Assembly: GCA_001458075.1 (NCBI GenBank) | Contig: LN899469.1 | Location: forward strand, 2,268,659-2,332,658 | Source: Idiomarinaceae bacterium HL-53 | GTDB taxonomy: Bacteria > Pseudomonadota > Gammaproteobacteria > Enterobacterales > Alteromonadaceae | Direction of reading: 5' to 3' | Length of the DNA stretch: 64,000 bases | Shown here: one piece after another, positions 45,862 through 54,922 of the stretch | Position numbering within the stretch: position 1 is the first letter of the stretch | Layout: each line of letters opens with the position of its first letter | Program-made: the position numbers and the translations under genes | Notes under the pieces: model-generated | What the model was told of the DNA's origin: nothing | What the model saw: only the letters and a program-made list of their open reading frames with translations | Database searches by the model: none

Positions 45862-46701
45862 GTGGCTGTTTCAATAGGACCTTTTGGTTTTGCAATGTCC
45901 CATATTATTTTCTTTCTCTCAGTCGCAATCGTATTTTCCGCAGGCTGGTTATTGGGTAGAAAGCTCATCAAACCTCTAAGTGACCCCATTTTTAGAATTC
46001 TCGCGGTTACACTTATTGCGGCTCGGTTTGGTTACGTCGTTCAGTATTTTGATCAATATTCCACAGCGCCGTGGCAAATACTGAATGTTCGCGACGGTGG
46101 CTTTCTGCTTTGGATTGGTCTTGGAGCGGGAGTATTGATGTTCTTATGGGAGGCGATGCGCGCTCGTCCAATAGCCCCCCGCCTAGCCCTCGCACTTATG
46201 ATAGGTGCGCTCAGTTTTTTCGGACTTCATGGTCTCCACAATGCAGCACAAGGGCCCGCACCTGACCTACCGACGCTGGCATTAGAAACCTTAGATGGCC
46301 GAGAGATAGTTCTCAGTGAGGCTTACCGCGGTAAGCCTACGGTATTTAATCTCTGGGCAACATGGTGCCCGCCATGTGTCAAAGAAATGCCTATTTTACA
46401 AGACGCTCAGAATGAGCATTCCGACCTTCAACTCGTCATCGTAAACCAGGGAGAGAGCCCGGATACAATTATCGAATTTTTGCAGGCGAATGAGCTTACC
46501 TTTACCCACAACCTAAGAGACCCCCAATCACGATTTGCTAGCTTATTAGAAGCTTATGTGCTGCCTACCACGCTATTTTTTAATGCCGAAGGAATGCTAG
46601 TTGACAGTCACATTGGCGAGCTTTCGCCCGCAAGGCTAACTCAAGGTATTCGCAAAGCGCGTGAAGTTCAGGCTCCCACAAATGCCAACGCTTCGCCCTA
46701 G
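45862..46701 (+). CDS. Lgt-like membrane region fused to a TlpA-type thioredoxin
   Basis: 279 residues, GTG start with AAGGAACCACC upstream. Residues 1-125 have four membrane helices whose pattern (RILAVTLIAARFGYVVQYFDQY, then DGGFLLWIGLGAGVL) resembles part of prolipoprotein diacylglyceryl transferase. Residues about 130-270 are a TlpA/ResA-type thioredoxin with active site WCPPC and the cis-Pro YVLPTTLFF, presumably facing the periplasm. Likely a membrane-tethered thiol-disulfide oxidoreductase, perhaps for cytochrome c or an exported protein; the membrane part lacks enough of Lgt to be a transferase. Same strand as the GGDEF gene, 40 bases away. Confidence 0.8.
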   Translation: MAVSIGPFGFAMSHIIFFLSVAIVFSAGWLLGRKLIKPLSDPIFRILAVTLIAARFGYVVQYFDQYSTAPWQILNVRDGGFLLWIGLGAGVLMFLWEAMRARPIAPRLALALMIGALSFFGLHGLHNAAQGPAPDLPTLALETLDGREIVLSEAYRGKPTVFNLWATWCPPCVKEMPILQDAQNEHSDLQLVIVNQGESPDTIIEFLQANELTFTHNLRDPQSRFASLLEAYVLPTTLFFNAEGMLVDSHIGELSPARLTQGIRKAREVQAPTNANASP

Positions 46702-46710
46702 CCGGGTGAT

Positions 46711-47880
46711 TTATAGCAACGTGCGAATTGCGCTCTGTAAACCCTGCAGCGTGAGGGGCTGCATACGCCCCTCCATTATTTTCTCAAGCATTTGAATCGA
46801 TTGATACCACCGCCACTGGCGCGCTGGCTGAGGGTTTAGCCAAACTGCTTTCTGAAAATGAGTGAGTAAACGTTCGAGCCAAACCGCACCGGCTTCTTCA
46901 TTCCAATGCTCTACTGAGCCGCCTGGATAAGCAATCTCATAGGGCCCCATAGTCGCGTCACCCACGAAGATAAGTTTGTAATCGGCACTAAACTTGTGCA
47001 GTAAGTCGCGCGTGCTGATTTGACTCTGTAAACGACGCTTATTGTCTTTCCATACGCCTTCATACACACAGTTATGAAAATAGAAGAATTCGAGATGTTT
47101 GAACTCGGTACGAACCGCAGAAAATAGTTGCTCACACTCATAGATATAATCATCCATGGAGCCACCCACGTCGAAGAGAATCAGAATCTTTACTGCATTA
47201 TGACGCTCTGGCTGCCATTGCAAATCAAGTAATCCCGCTTTCTTCGACGTCGCTTTAATCGTGCCGCTGAGATCAAGTTCGGTCGCAGCTCCGGTTCTTG
47301 CAAATTTTCTAAGTGCGCGCAGCGCTAACTGAATACTTCGATTATGTAATGCCTGCTCAGCATCGAGGTCTTGAAATTCTCTTTTGTCCCAAACCTTTAC
47401 AGCACGCCGCGCATTGCTTCCGTCTTGACCAATTCGAATCCCCTCGGGATTATAACCGTAGGCTCCAAAAGGCGAAGTGCCGCCAGTTCCAATCCACTTA
47501 TTGCCGCCTGCATGCCGTTTTTCTTGCTCTGCGAGTCGCTCTCTAAACTGCTTCATCAATTCATCGAGACTTCCTAATCCTTTTAAAGCCGCTTTATCTT
47601 GCTCAGACAGTTGCCGTTGTAACGACGGCAGAAGCCATTCTTCTGGGATACTCGCAGCGAGGTCCACACGCTCAACGCCTTCAAAGTACTCTGCAAAGGC
47701 ACGGTCAAAGCGATCGTAATAAGCTTCGTCCTTCACCAAAATGGTGCGTGCAAGTGTGTAGAACGCCTCTACGTCAGCAAAAACAACATGAGCGCTCAGG
47801 GCCTCTAACAAGTCGAGTAATTCAGTAATTGACACGGGCAGCCCATGACGCCTGAGAACAAAAAAGAACTGAACAAACAT
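46711..47880 (-). CDS. VWA-domain (CoxE-like) protein
   Basis: 389 residues. The C-terminal half has a von Willebrand A fold with MIDAS motif FDVGGSMDD near residue 225 and FVGDATMGPYE; the N-terminal half is helical (RRHGLPVSITELLDLL). Its ATG overlaps the stop of the upstream MoxR ATPase (ATGA), the usual partnership in which MoxR/VWA pairs act as chaperones that mature or insert metal cofactors into other proteins. The client is unknown; no oxidase gene lies beside it. Confidence 0.9.
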   Translation of the reverse strand: MFVQFFFVLRRHGLPVSITELLDLLEALSAHVVFADVEAFYTLARTILVKDEAYYDRFDRAFAEYFEGVERVDLAASIPEEWLLPSLQRQLSEQDKAALKGLGSLDELMKQFRERLAEQEKRHAGGNKWIGTGGTSPFGAYGYNPEGIRIGQDGSNARRAVKVWDKREFQDLDAEQALHNRSIQLALRALRKFARTGAATELDLSGTIKATSKKAGLLDLQWQPERHNAVKILILFDVGGSMDDYIYECEQLFSAVRTEFKHLEFFYFHNCVYEGVWKDNKRRLQSQISTRDLLHKFSADYKLIFVGDATMGPYEIAYPGGSVEHWNEEAGAVWLERLLTHFQKAVWLNPQPARQWRWYQSIQMLEKIMEGRMQPLTLQGLQSAIRTLL

Positions 47881-48740
47881 CAGAAGTCTCTGCGCTTGGC
47901 CATAAATGCGAGTTTCTCAACGAGCTCTACGTCTTGTTCGTTCTTGAGTAGGGCGCCAAACATTGGCATAAGCCCTCCCTTTTCTCTCGCTTCTCGCAAC
48001 TTCTCGGGTGGCACGCTCTCGGCCATCAGCAACCGGAGCCAATCCAAAAGCTCCGACGTTGAAGGTTTCTTCTTTAGCCCAGTCAGTTCGCGTACTTGGA
48101 AGAACACCTGTAACGTTTCAGAAACCAGCATTTGCTGAACCTTAGGAAAGTGAACCTCAATAATATCGCGTAAGGTCGCCTCATCAGGAAAACGAATATA
48201 GTGGAAAAAGCATCGTCTTAAAAATGCATCGGGTAACTCTTTCTCGTTATTTGAGGTAATGATGACAATGGGTCGTTGCGTCGCCTCAACGTGCTCTCCA
48301 GTCTCATACACATCGAACGCCATGCGATCGAGTTCATGAAGCAAATCGTTGGGAAATTCAATATCGGCCTTATCTATTTCATCAATTAATAAAATAACGC
48401 GCTGCTCGGCCGTAAAGGCTTGCCATAACTTACCTGGGCGAATGTAGTTGTTGATGTCATGTACTTTTTCGCTACCCAACTGGCTATCTCGCAGGCGCGA
48501 GACCGCGTCATATTCATAAAGTCCCTGCTGAGCTTTGGTCGTTGATTTAATGTGCCAACTGAGTAATTCCGTATCTAAACTCTTCGCTAAGGCGATCGCG
48601 AGTTGTGTTTTGCCAGTGCCAGGCTCGCCTTTAATCAAGAGTGGTTTTTGAAGTGTCACGGCCGCTTTAACGGCAAGCGCGAGTTCCGAGGAAACAATGT
48701 AGTCTTCTGTGCTATCGAATTGCAGTGGCTCTGAAACCAT
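47880..48740 (-). CDS. MoxR-family AAA+ ATPase
   Basis: 286 residues. Walker A GEPGTGKTQ near residue 40, Walker B LLIDEIDKAD, sensor VIITSNNEKELPDAFLRRC with arginine finger region. MoxR ATPases hydrolyse ATP to remodel client proteins together with a VWA partner, which is the next gene and overlaps by one base. Preceded by a small membrane gene 10 bases away, so the three form an operon. Confidence 0.94.
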   Translation of the reverse strand: MVSEPLQFDSTEDYIVSSELALAVKAAVTLQKPLLIKGEPGTGKTQLAIALAKSLDTELLSWHIKSTTKAQQGLYEYDAVSRLRDSQLGSEKVHDINNYIRPGKLWQAFTAEQRVILLIDEIDKADIEFPNDLLHELDRMAFDVYETGEHVEATQRPIVIITSNNEKELPDAFLRRCFFHYIRFPDEATLRDIIEVHFPKVQQMLVSETLQVFFQVRELTGLKKKPSTSELLDWLRLLMAESVPPEKLREAREKGGLMPMFGALLKNEQDVELVEKLAFMAKRRDF

Positions 48741-48750
48741 AAAAGCGCCT

Positions 48751-48951
48751 CTATTTCTTGCCGACGAACAAGCCCCCTAGCCCGATCACGATCGCCACCG
48801 CGCCGGCAATCAAAAACCACATAGCGTTGTCGGTCGGCTGATTGGTGACAAGCTCAGATGCTCGTGAAGCGACAGACTCTTTTTCCTGCCAGCCGAAATA
48901 CAACAGAATAGCCCCTGCGACAATAAGTGCGATTGAAACGATCTTATTCAT
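48751..48951 (-). CDS. DUF3185 small membrane protein
   Basis: 66 residues with two membrane helices (about 4-20 and 44-63) and a polar middle (QEKESVASRASELV). This fits DUF3185, an uncharacterised two-helix inner-membrane family. First gene of a likely operon with the MoxR and VWA genes. Confidence 0.82.
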   Translation of the reverse strand: MNKIVSIALIVAGAILLYFGWQEKESVASRASELVTNQPTDNAMWFLIAGAVAIVIGLGGLFVGKK

Positions 48952-49023
48952 AAACTTTCCTTTTTGTGTTTGTTATGAAAATCTTACCTGCACACACCAA
49001 GTGTAGGCTCTGCTCTCAATTTC

Positions 49024-50916
49024 TCAAGTTTCTGCCCGTTGCGTTACCCCAGCACCCAAATGAATATTGAGGATTTTTTCAATTTCTTGAAGTGTAAATG
49101 GTTTGCTTATTAATTCATTCATTCCGGCAGACATTGCCTCTTCGCTCGCAAATGTCCGAGGATTCGCCGTTAAACCCACAATCGGCAGCGCACCACCATA
49201 TTGTTTACGAATGGCTCGAGTGGTATCGATCCCGCTCATTCCTGCCATGAGCAAGTCCATGAAAACAAGGTCGACCGGGGTCGACTCAAGCACTTTCAAA
49301 GCATCCTCGCCATTTGATGCCGTGATAAAGCGGTAGTTGAGAGCTGTCAGCATTTCACCGAGCACAAGTTGATTCACATCACTATCATCGACTATTAAAA
49401 TCGCTTTATCTCTCCCAGCCTCAAACGGGATAGAAAGCACAACACGCGTTCCTTTTCCGGGCGTGCTTTCGACTTCTATTTTACCATTTAGCAACGCCAC
49501 TAAGTTTTCTACAACAGAGAGACCCACTCCGGAGCTGCGCTCATTTTGATGATTTTCGCGGACAAAAAGCTCCCACACTTTTTCAACATTCTGAATGCCA
49601 ATACCAGTATCTTGCACTTCAACAACTAGAGTTCCCGCATCGGCTTCAAGAGACTGCCAATGAAACCGCACTCGAATTTCACCTTGTTCCGTATATTTTA
49701 TGGAGTTATCGATTAAGTTAATAAGAACTTGTAATAGCTTTTCTCGTTCAAACCGAAGGTGCTTCGGCACGCTTTCACTCACTTCACAAATAAACTGCAG
49801 GCCTTTTTCCTTCACGCTCGCATAAAACAAGTGCTGCAATTGCTGAGCTAACGCTGAGAAATCTGATTTCTTCGATTCAATTTGAGAAGAAGGTAAGGCC
49901 ACATCCATATTTTCGGCACGAGCGGTTTCAAGCACTTCATTGAGTGTTCTCAGCAGATAGTCGCCCGTTTCTCTTATGGTACCAAGCAGTGCTTCGTGCT
50001 TAGGATTCTCGACTTGCTGTTCAAGCAAAGACGCTAAACCAAGAATGCCATGTAATGGCGTGCGAATTTCATGCGACACCTCCGTCAACATTTGGCTCTT
50101 CAACGCAGCCGCTTCTTGCGCCGCAATTTCAGCTTCCTTGTGTCGAGTAATATCAGAAATGATCCCGCTCATTTGTAGTGGATGGCCAAATTCATCTTTA
50201 CTGATCACTTGCCCACGATCTGACACATAGCGCAGCTCTCCAGAAGCTGTGCAAACCCGATACACATCTTCATAAAAGGGCTGCATACCCGCGATATGCA
50301 ATTGCAATATTTGCTGACGTCGTGCTTGATCATCTGGATGCACAAAGGCCAACCAAGCTTCCTCTGTCAGTTCTTGCTCTAACTCTTCATGTCCTAACAA
50401 ACGAAGGTAGTGGGAATTCACTCGCACCGTTTTAGCCTGCAAGTTCCAATCCCAACTGCACAAACGAGCTCCTTCAATCGCTTGTGCGAAATAGTTACGC
50501 TCAGCAGCAAGGCTCAGCTCAAGTCGTTTGCGCTCGGTAATATTGAGAAGATAACCAGCCAAGTAGAGCACCTTACCATCGCTGTCTCGCTCAATTACGG
50601 TGGTGTCCGAGATCCAAATGACCTCTCCTGTAGCCCGGACAATGCGATAATCTTGGTGCGTAAAGTGCGTGATTTGTGGATTGTTAATTGCACTATTCAC
50701 CTCGTGAGTCACTCGGCTCAGATCCTCGGGGTGAACCTTATCAACAAATTTAATCTCACCGCGCTCAAGCATTGATTTCGGATATCCCAAAAGCTTTAGT
50801 GCATTGTCGCTGCAGTAAGTAACAGGCCATCCATCGGTATTTTCCCACACAAAGAGCGTAATAATGTCACTCGCGGCAAAAAGTGCTTCGATATCACGAT
50901 GTCGCAATTGTCCCAT
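49024..50916 (-). CDS. Hybrid sensor histidine kinase, PAS-PAS-HK-REC
   Basis: 630 residues, cytoplasmic (no membrane helix). Two PAS domains with PAC ends (about 10-130 and 135-260), HisKA with phospho-His in LTEVSHEIRTPLHG, HATPase with N-box NLIDNSIKYTEQ, G1 VQDTGIGI and G2 GVGLSVVENL, and a C-terminal receiver (IVDDSDVNQ, phospho-Asp in LVFMDLLM, Lys in LISKPF). It autophosphorylates and passes phosphate to its receiver and probably onward to an unlinked phosphotransfer protein. No output gene is adjacent. Confidence 0.94.
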   Translation of the reverse strand: MGQLRHRDIEALFAASDIITLFVWENTDGWPVTYCSDNALKLLGYPKSMLERGEIKFVDKVHPEDLSRVTHEVNSAINNPQITHFTHQDYRIVRATGEVIWISDTTVIERDSDGKVLYLAGYLLNITERKRLELSLAAERNYFAQAIEGARLCSWDWNLQAKTVRVNSHYLRLLGHEELEQELTEEAWLAFVHPDDQARRQQILQLHIAGMQPFYEDVYRVCTASGELRYVSDRGQVISKDEFGHPLQMSGIISDITRHKEAEIAAQEAAALKSQMLTEVSHEIRTPLHGILGLASLLEQQVENPKHEALLGTIRETGDYLLRTLNEVLETARAENMDVALPSSQIESKKSDFSALAQQLQHLFYASVKEKGLQFICEVSESVPKHLRFEREKLLQVLINLIDNSIKYTEQGEIRVRFHWQSLEADAGTLVVEVQDTGIGIQNVEKVWELFVRENHQNERSSGVGLSVVENLVALLNGKIEVESTPGKGTRVVLSIPFEAGRDKAILIVDDSDVNQLVLGEMLTALNYRFITASNGEDALKVLESTPVDLVFMDLLMAGMSGIDTTRAIRKQYGGALPIVGLTANPRTFASEEAMSAGMNELISKPFTLQEIEKILNIHLGAGVTQRAET

Positions 50917-51021
50917 TTGGCACTTCCTTCCTTACCCTAAGTTTGTGTACACTTTAAACGATAAAATAAGATACAGTGGTTAGTATTCAATAACTACCTA
51001 CCAACTGACAGGGATTTTGCA

Positions 51022-51411
51022 TTGAAATCATGGTCGCTCGCAGAACGTGAACGCCTCGCTCAAGCGCACTTTGTGCAAGCGAGTCGAGACGCGAAGCAAA
51101 ATAAAATGCTCAGTGCTGCACGTCATTTCAGGCGCGCGGCTTTATTAGGGCATAAGCGCGCCATGTATTATTTAGGGATGCAATTTCTGCAAGGGAAAGG
51201 TGTACCTAAAAGCGCATATCATGCGTTTTGCTGGCTCACGTTGGCCGATGTATTCGATGACTCGAGCGCTGCTTCTGCACTGAAAAAGGCAAGCGCACAG
51301 CTAACCGCTCGAGAAGAAATTCTCGCGAGCCGACTAGCCGCAGATCGATTTGAGCAAATCTGCGACATCGAGCTTGGCGCGGGTTTTCAAGACCAAGCTT
51401 TCACGCGCTGA
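51022..51411 (+). CDS. Sel1-like repeat protein
   Basis: 129 residues from a TTG with AGGGA upstream. A helical repeat region includes AARHFRRAALLGHKRAMYYLGMQFLQGKG, the Sel1/TPR-like pattern (shown in part: ALLGHKRAMYYLGMQFLQG). No signal peptide. Probably a protein-interaction module. The 3' end overlaps the converging patatin gene by 25 bases. Confidence 0.75.
   Translation: MKSWSLAERERLAQAHFVQASRDAKQNKMLSAARHFRRAALLGHKRAMYYLGMQFLQGKGVPKSAYHAFCWLTLADVFDDSSAASALKKASAQLTAREEILASRLAADRFEQICDIELGAGFQDQAFTR
51371..51399. terminator. Inverted repeat in the overlapping ends of sel1-like and patatin genes
   Basis: AGCTTGG (51371-51377) and CCAAGCT (51393-51399), spanning the coding overlap of two convergent genes. 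A candidate bidirectional terminator structure without T-run. Confidence 0.4.
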
Positions 51412-52451
51412 GAGATCTCCCCACTCGATATCCACTTCTCCAACTGTTCTGTCATGCGATAACCCGCATCAACAGCTTGTTGCCAATACTTTTGGCGCGT
51501 TTGCGGATCGAACTTTGCAAAGTCATTTCGGTCAGGAATCTTCCCATACGGGAGCGCATCAATGAAGGCCTGCGTTGGCACAATATTAATCACCCGAGGC
51601 CAATTTTTGCCCGTCGTTCGACGCTTTAATTTCTTATCGAACCAACCCGGTATGACTTCTCTCTGAAAATGGGGATAAAGCACGAGGCCCGACTGTTCCG
51701 ACAAATCCACATCAAAATGATAATCCGTAACGCCACCGTCGCGGAACATTCCTCCCTGAGTTCCAAGAATATTCTCAACGCCCGCCAAAACCATAGGAAT
51801 AGATCCAGTTGCGAGCAGCGCTTGACGAAAATTTTCTTGCGTTAACTGCACATGAGAGGTGGGGAGGTCTTGCCAAGCTTTACCGAGAGGCGGATGAGCC
51901 GCTGGGTGATGAAAGACAACCCGCTCAAAATGTTTTCCTAAACGCTTGCGATGAATTGCGTTACTCGCAGCAGCACGCATTAAACCGACCCCCTGCTTCA
52001 CTCGGTTTTCAGATGCATTCAGGCCCTTCGCTTGAGCGACAATCATATGATGACGAAACACCGTCTGCTCCAAAATTTCGGCGACTGCAGTGTCAGGTGC
52101 ATAGATTTCGAGTAATTCTACCGCCTTCTCCGTAATCTCTTTGACATCGGGCTTCGCACTGTAAACGGTTGCACGATAGAGTTCACAGAATAGATGACTT
52201 GCTGCCGCTGCGTCGGCGCGGCCAAGGCTCGCAAAACGCCAGCCACCGGCTGAAGTTCCAAGCAAGTTAAGCGGCTTTGTTCGACCTTTAAACCATTCAC
52301 CAAATAAAAAGTTATCGATGCCTTGGAGCACAAACCATTTTGGCCCCCCCGACGCACCTAATAAGAGCGATATATCGTTCGCTTGCAGTCCTTGCGCTTG
52401 AATATGCTGAAACGCTTCTTCGCCCGCACGTATCTCAATCCATTCTGTCAT
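51387..52451 (-). CDS. Patatin-like phospholipase
   Basis: 354 residues from the ATG at 52451 (GAAGAAA upstream); the longer frame to 52508 overlaps the next gene. Patatin features: oxyanion GASGGPKW, nucleophile LLGTSAGGWRF (G-x-S-x-G) and catalytic Asp in FRDGGVTDYH. Such enzymes deacylate phospholipids or other esters. No signal peptide. It overlaps no promoter signal clearly and follows a DUF3392 gene, whose stop lies 11 bases upstream. Confidence 0.85.
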   Translation of the reverse strand: MTEWIEIRAGEEAFQHIQAQGLQANDISLLLGASGGPKWFVLQGIDNFLFGEWFKGRTKPLNLLGTSAGGWRFASLGRADAAAASHLFCELYRATVYSAKPDVKEITEKAVELLEIYAPDTAVAEILEQTVFRHHMIVAQAKGLNASENRVKQGVGLMRAAASNAIHRKRLGKHFERVVFHHPAAHPPLGKAWQDLPTSHVQLTQENFRQALLATGSIPMVLAGVENILGTQGGMFRDGGVTDYHFDVDLSEQSGLVLYPHFQREVIPGWFDKKLKRRTTGKNWPRVINIVPTQAFIDALPYGKIPDRNDFAKFDPQTRQKYWQQAVDAGYRMTEQLEKWISSGEISQRVKAWS

Positions 52452-52461
52452 TTTCTTCGCC

Positions 52462-52794
52462 CTATAAAATTCGTTTTCGCTCAGCAAGTACACCGAGCAA
52501 CACCACAATGCCTAATACAGAAATGCCTAAGTATAATCTTGGAATTTGACCTAAAAACTGAGACAGCAGCGGCGCTAGCCACGTGAGTAACAAACCATAT
52601 CCAAACGCACACACCAGAATAAAGAGCAGTGTTCTTAGCAAAAAGTGGTAGTGATTAATTTGTCGTTTAATCGTCTTGTTAATATTGTCGCCATAAAGTA
52701 CCAAAAGTGTTGCCACTACCATCATGCCGACGGTGCTTAAATATGGCTCGACGAGACGTGTCAGGGTTCGCAGTATTTCTTCAAGCAAGTTCAA
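52462..52794 (-). CDS. DUF3392 membrane protein
   Basis: 110 residues from a TTG at 52794 with AAAGGA ten bases upstream; a TTG at 52833 would add 13 residues but has no site. Three hydrophobic segments (about 23-37, 51-75, 82-100) and the family pattern [21 protein letters not shown] (shown in part: [16 protein letters not shown]) with DNINK. DUF3392 is an uncharacterised inner-membrane family of about this length. Confidence 0.8.
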   Translation of the reverse strand: MNLLEEILRTLTRLVEPYLSTVGMMVVATLLVLYGDNINKTIKRQINHYHFLLRTLLFILVCAFGYGLLLTWLAPLLSQFLGQIPRLYLGISVLGIVVLLGVLAERKRIL

Positions 52795-52885
52795 GATTCG
52801 AGGTTCCTTTTCCGACCAATCTGCTGCAACCAATGAAATGCAGTGTTATGATAATCGCATGAGTTTACCACCGATAAGTAACATG

Positions 52886-53695
52886 ATGAAATTTGTAAGT
52901 TTTAATATTAATGGCCTACGTGCCCGTCTGCATCAACTACAAGCCTTAATCGAAAAGCATCAACCTGATGTGATTGGTTTGCAAGAAACCAAAGTTCACG
53001 ATGAACAATTTCCATTAGAAGACGTGCAAGCCTTAGGCTACCACGTCTACTTTTTTGGGCAGAAGGGTCATTACGGCGTTGCTTTGCTAACGAAACAAGA
53101 AGCGCGAAATGTCACATACGGCTTTCCAACTAATGACGCAGAGGCTCAGCGCCGCATGATCATGGCGACTGTTTCGGCTCCGGATGGCAGCGACGTGCGC
53201 GTTCTCAATGGCTACTTTCCACAAGGTGAAAGCCGTGACCATCCAGTTAAGTTTCCAGCCAAGGAAAAATTCTATGCAGACCTCATGAATTATCTAACCG
53301 GTCATGAAGATCCGCAAGCGCAACTCATTGTCATGGGCGATATTAATATTTCGAGTACCGATTTAGACATTGGCATTGGTGAAGTGAATCGTAAGCGTTG
53401 GCTGAAAACTGGGAAATGTAGTTTCCTTCCAGAAGAGCGTGAATGGATGCAACGCCTCTTAGATTGGGGTTTGCACGACACTTGGCGTGAACTAAATCAA
53501 GACGTGAACGATCAGTTCAGCTGGTTTGATTATCGCTCACGTGGTTTTGATGATAACCGAGGGCTTCGCATCGATGTTGTGCTTGCAACGCCTCCTCTTG
53601 CAGGCCGTTGTCAGGGCGCCGGAATCGACTATGAACTCAGGGCGATTGAGAGGCCGTCTGATCACGCACCTATCTGGAGTGAATTTAAGTGGTAG
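52886..53695 (+). CDS. xthA: Exodeoxyribonuclease III
   Basis: 269 residues from the ATG at 52886 (an ATG directly before and one at 52859 are alternatives). Exonuclease/endonuclease/phosphatase fold: [17 protein letters not shown] (metal Glu), GDINIS, and SDHAPIW. It removes nucleotides 3' to 5' and cuts at abasic sites in base excision repair. Length matches E. coli XthA. Divergent from the DUF3392 gene. Confidence 0.93.
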   Translation: MKFVSFNINGLRARLHQLQALIEKHQPDVIGLQETKVHDEQFPLEDVQALGYHVYFFGQKGHYGVALLTKQEARNVTYGFPTNDAEAQRRMIMATVSAPDGSDVRVLNGYFPQGESRDHPVKFPAKEKFYADLMNYLTGHEDPQAQLIVMGDINISSTDLDIGIGEVNRKRWLKTGKCSFLPEEREWMQRLLDWGLHDTWRELNQDVNDQFSWFDYRSRGFDDNRGLRIDVVLATPPLAGRCQGAGIDYELRAIERPSDHAPIWSEFKW

Positions 53696-53705
53696 CGCCC
53701 CTCCT

Positions 53706-54131
53706 TTAGAAGTCGTGCGGGGGTAGCTCAGCAAGCGCCTGTTTGAGAACGCGAGCAAGATCTATATAACACGGCCCTTCGCGATGGCTCGGCAGGCGAA
53801 TATCTTTGCCGCTTTTGTTCAATTTATCTTTGAGCTCAAAATACCAAGTTCGCAATGGGATCGACAACTGTGCGTCTGCTCGCATTCCAAGCCAGTAAAA
53901 CCCGTGTAATGGTATCCACAGCAGCAACAACGAACTCGCTACAATTTGTGGTAAAAACTCCATTCCTAAATACTGATATTGTAGAACTGCATTGCACACA
54001 GCGCCCACCGGTAACCAGCGCAAGGCAAGCTTTGTTGCAGGTACGATGCGAGATTCGGGTAAATTCCCAACAACTGCATGACGCGGCCATAACTTCATGT
54101 ACTGATAACCGCGCTGTATTTTCTTCAACAT
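53706..54131 (-). CDS. yfbV: UPF0208 membrane protein (YfbV-like)
   Basis: 141 residues from the ATG at 54131 with GGGAAT upstream; the frame is open further but the extra 70 residues are not family-like. Features of UPF0208: RGYQYMKLWP near the start, two membrane helices (about 38-56 and 62-80, WIPLHGFYWLGMRA), WYFELKDKL and a C-terminal YIDLARVLKQAL. E. coli YfbV is linked to Ter macrodomain organisation. Convergent with xthA. Confidence 0.87.
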   Translation of the reverse strand: MLKKIQRGYQYMKLWPRHAVVGNLPESRIVPATKLALRWLPVGAVCNAVLQYQYLGMEFLPQIVASSLLLLWIPLHGFYWLGMRADAQLSIPLRTWYFELKDKLNKSGKDIRLPSHREGPCYIDLARVLKQALAELPPHDF

Positions 54132-54409
54132 GCTTATTCCCACCCAACTGCTTGCCAATTCAGAATCACGCAATGAATTTTGCGCTTCTTTATTATGTTC
54201 GCTTTTTAGTCGAATTAAGATCAATATTTCGACGATCGAACAATTCTCACCCAAAACAATAAAATATATATTTTTCAAAAATTTAAAAAAATAGCCGCAG
54301 CAAACACACAGAGTTATCCACAGAAAAAGTGGAAGAATCACAAGCGCTGACAGTTCACTACTTTCGTGTCAGAATAACATTTCATACGCCGTGAGTGAGA
54401 ATTCTAATT
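54132..54409. promoter_or_regulatory. Divergent gap with AT-rich stretch and one DnaA box
   Basis: Holds an AT-rich run (about 54260-54292) and a perfect DnaA box TTATCCACA (54314-54322) between yfbV and the EIIA-like gene. Only one box is present, so an origin is unlikely; DnaA-dependent control of a promoter is possible. No gene seen. Confidence 0.4.
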
Positions 54410-54922
54410 ATGGAGCAGTTGCACCAGATGCCTGATCGTTGGCATCAACGTTTTATTATTCGTTCTCCGGTTACCGGCAAGTCCATGCCCATCACTGAGA
54501 TTGAGAGCGCGACGCTCGGTTTAGGTGGCTTCGGCGTAGGTGTGGCGCTGGTGCCCGGTAATCAACGCGTACAGTGTCTCGATGGCTGGGAGTGTCACCG
54601 TGTCAGCGAAGATCGCCGCGATTGGTGGATTGCAGCCAAAGTCGCAGGGGCGGTATTAAGAATCCATATTCGCTTATGGCCACAGGTTATGGAACTTCCT
54701 TTTGCACATGAAGGTAAACACTCCGATACGTTATTTACCATTGCCCCCGCGCACTTTAATGCAACTCAAGGGAGTAATGAAACCTGTCCAATTTCTCTGA
54801 CACTTCCGCAACATGACAGGCTGAGTTTTCTTCCTCATTTTGGTAAAGTGAGTGCAGGTGAAAGCCCTATTATCGAACTATTTCTAGGTGCAGAATTTAA
54901 AGAAGAGGAAGAATCCGCGTGA
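54410..54922 (+). CDS. EIIA(Glc)-like domain protein, degenerate
   Basis: 170 residues from the ATG at 54410. The order of segments follows glucose-type PTS EIIA: IRSPVTGKSMPITEI (cf. APLSGEIV...), GGFGVGVALVP, then AVLRIHIRLW at the place of the phosphorylated His strand, and VSAGESPIIELFLG at the end. The His in RIHIRLW may equal the phospho-His, but the second active-site His appears replaced (RRDWWIAAK). So phosphotransfer is doubtful and a regulatory role more likely. First gene of a run with yffB and dapE, overlapping yffB by 4 bases. Confidence 0.6.
   Translation: MEQLHQMPDRWHQRFIIRSPVTGKSMPITEIESATLGLGGFGVGVALVPGNQRVQCLDGWECHRVSEDRRDWWIAAKVAGAVLRIHIRLWPQVMELPFAHEGKHSDTLFTIAPAHFNATQGSNETCPISLTLPQHDRLSFLPHFGKVSAGESPIIELFLGAEFKEEEESA

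Noticed and set aside
54260..54322. Replication origin
   Set aside because: Only one DnaA box, and none of the usual origin-neighbour genes.
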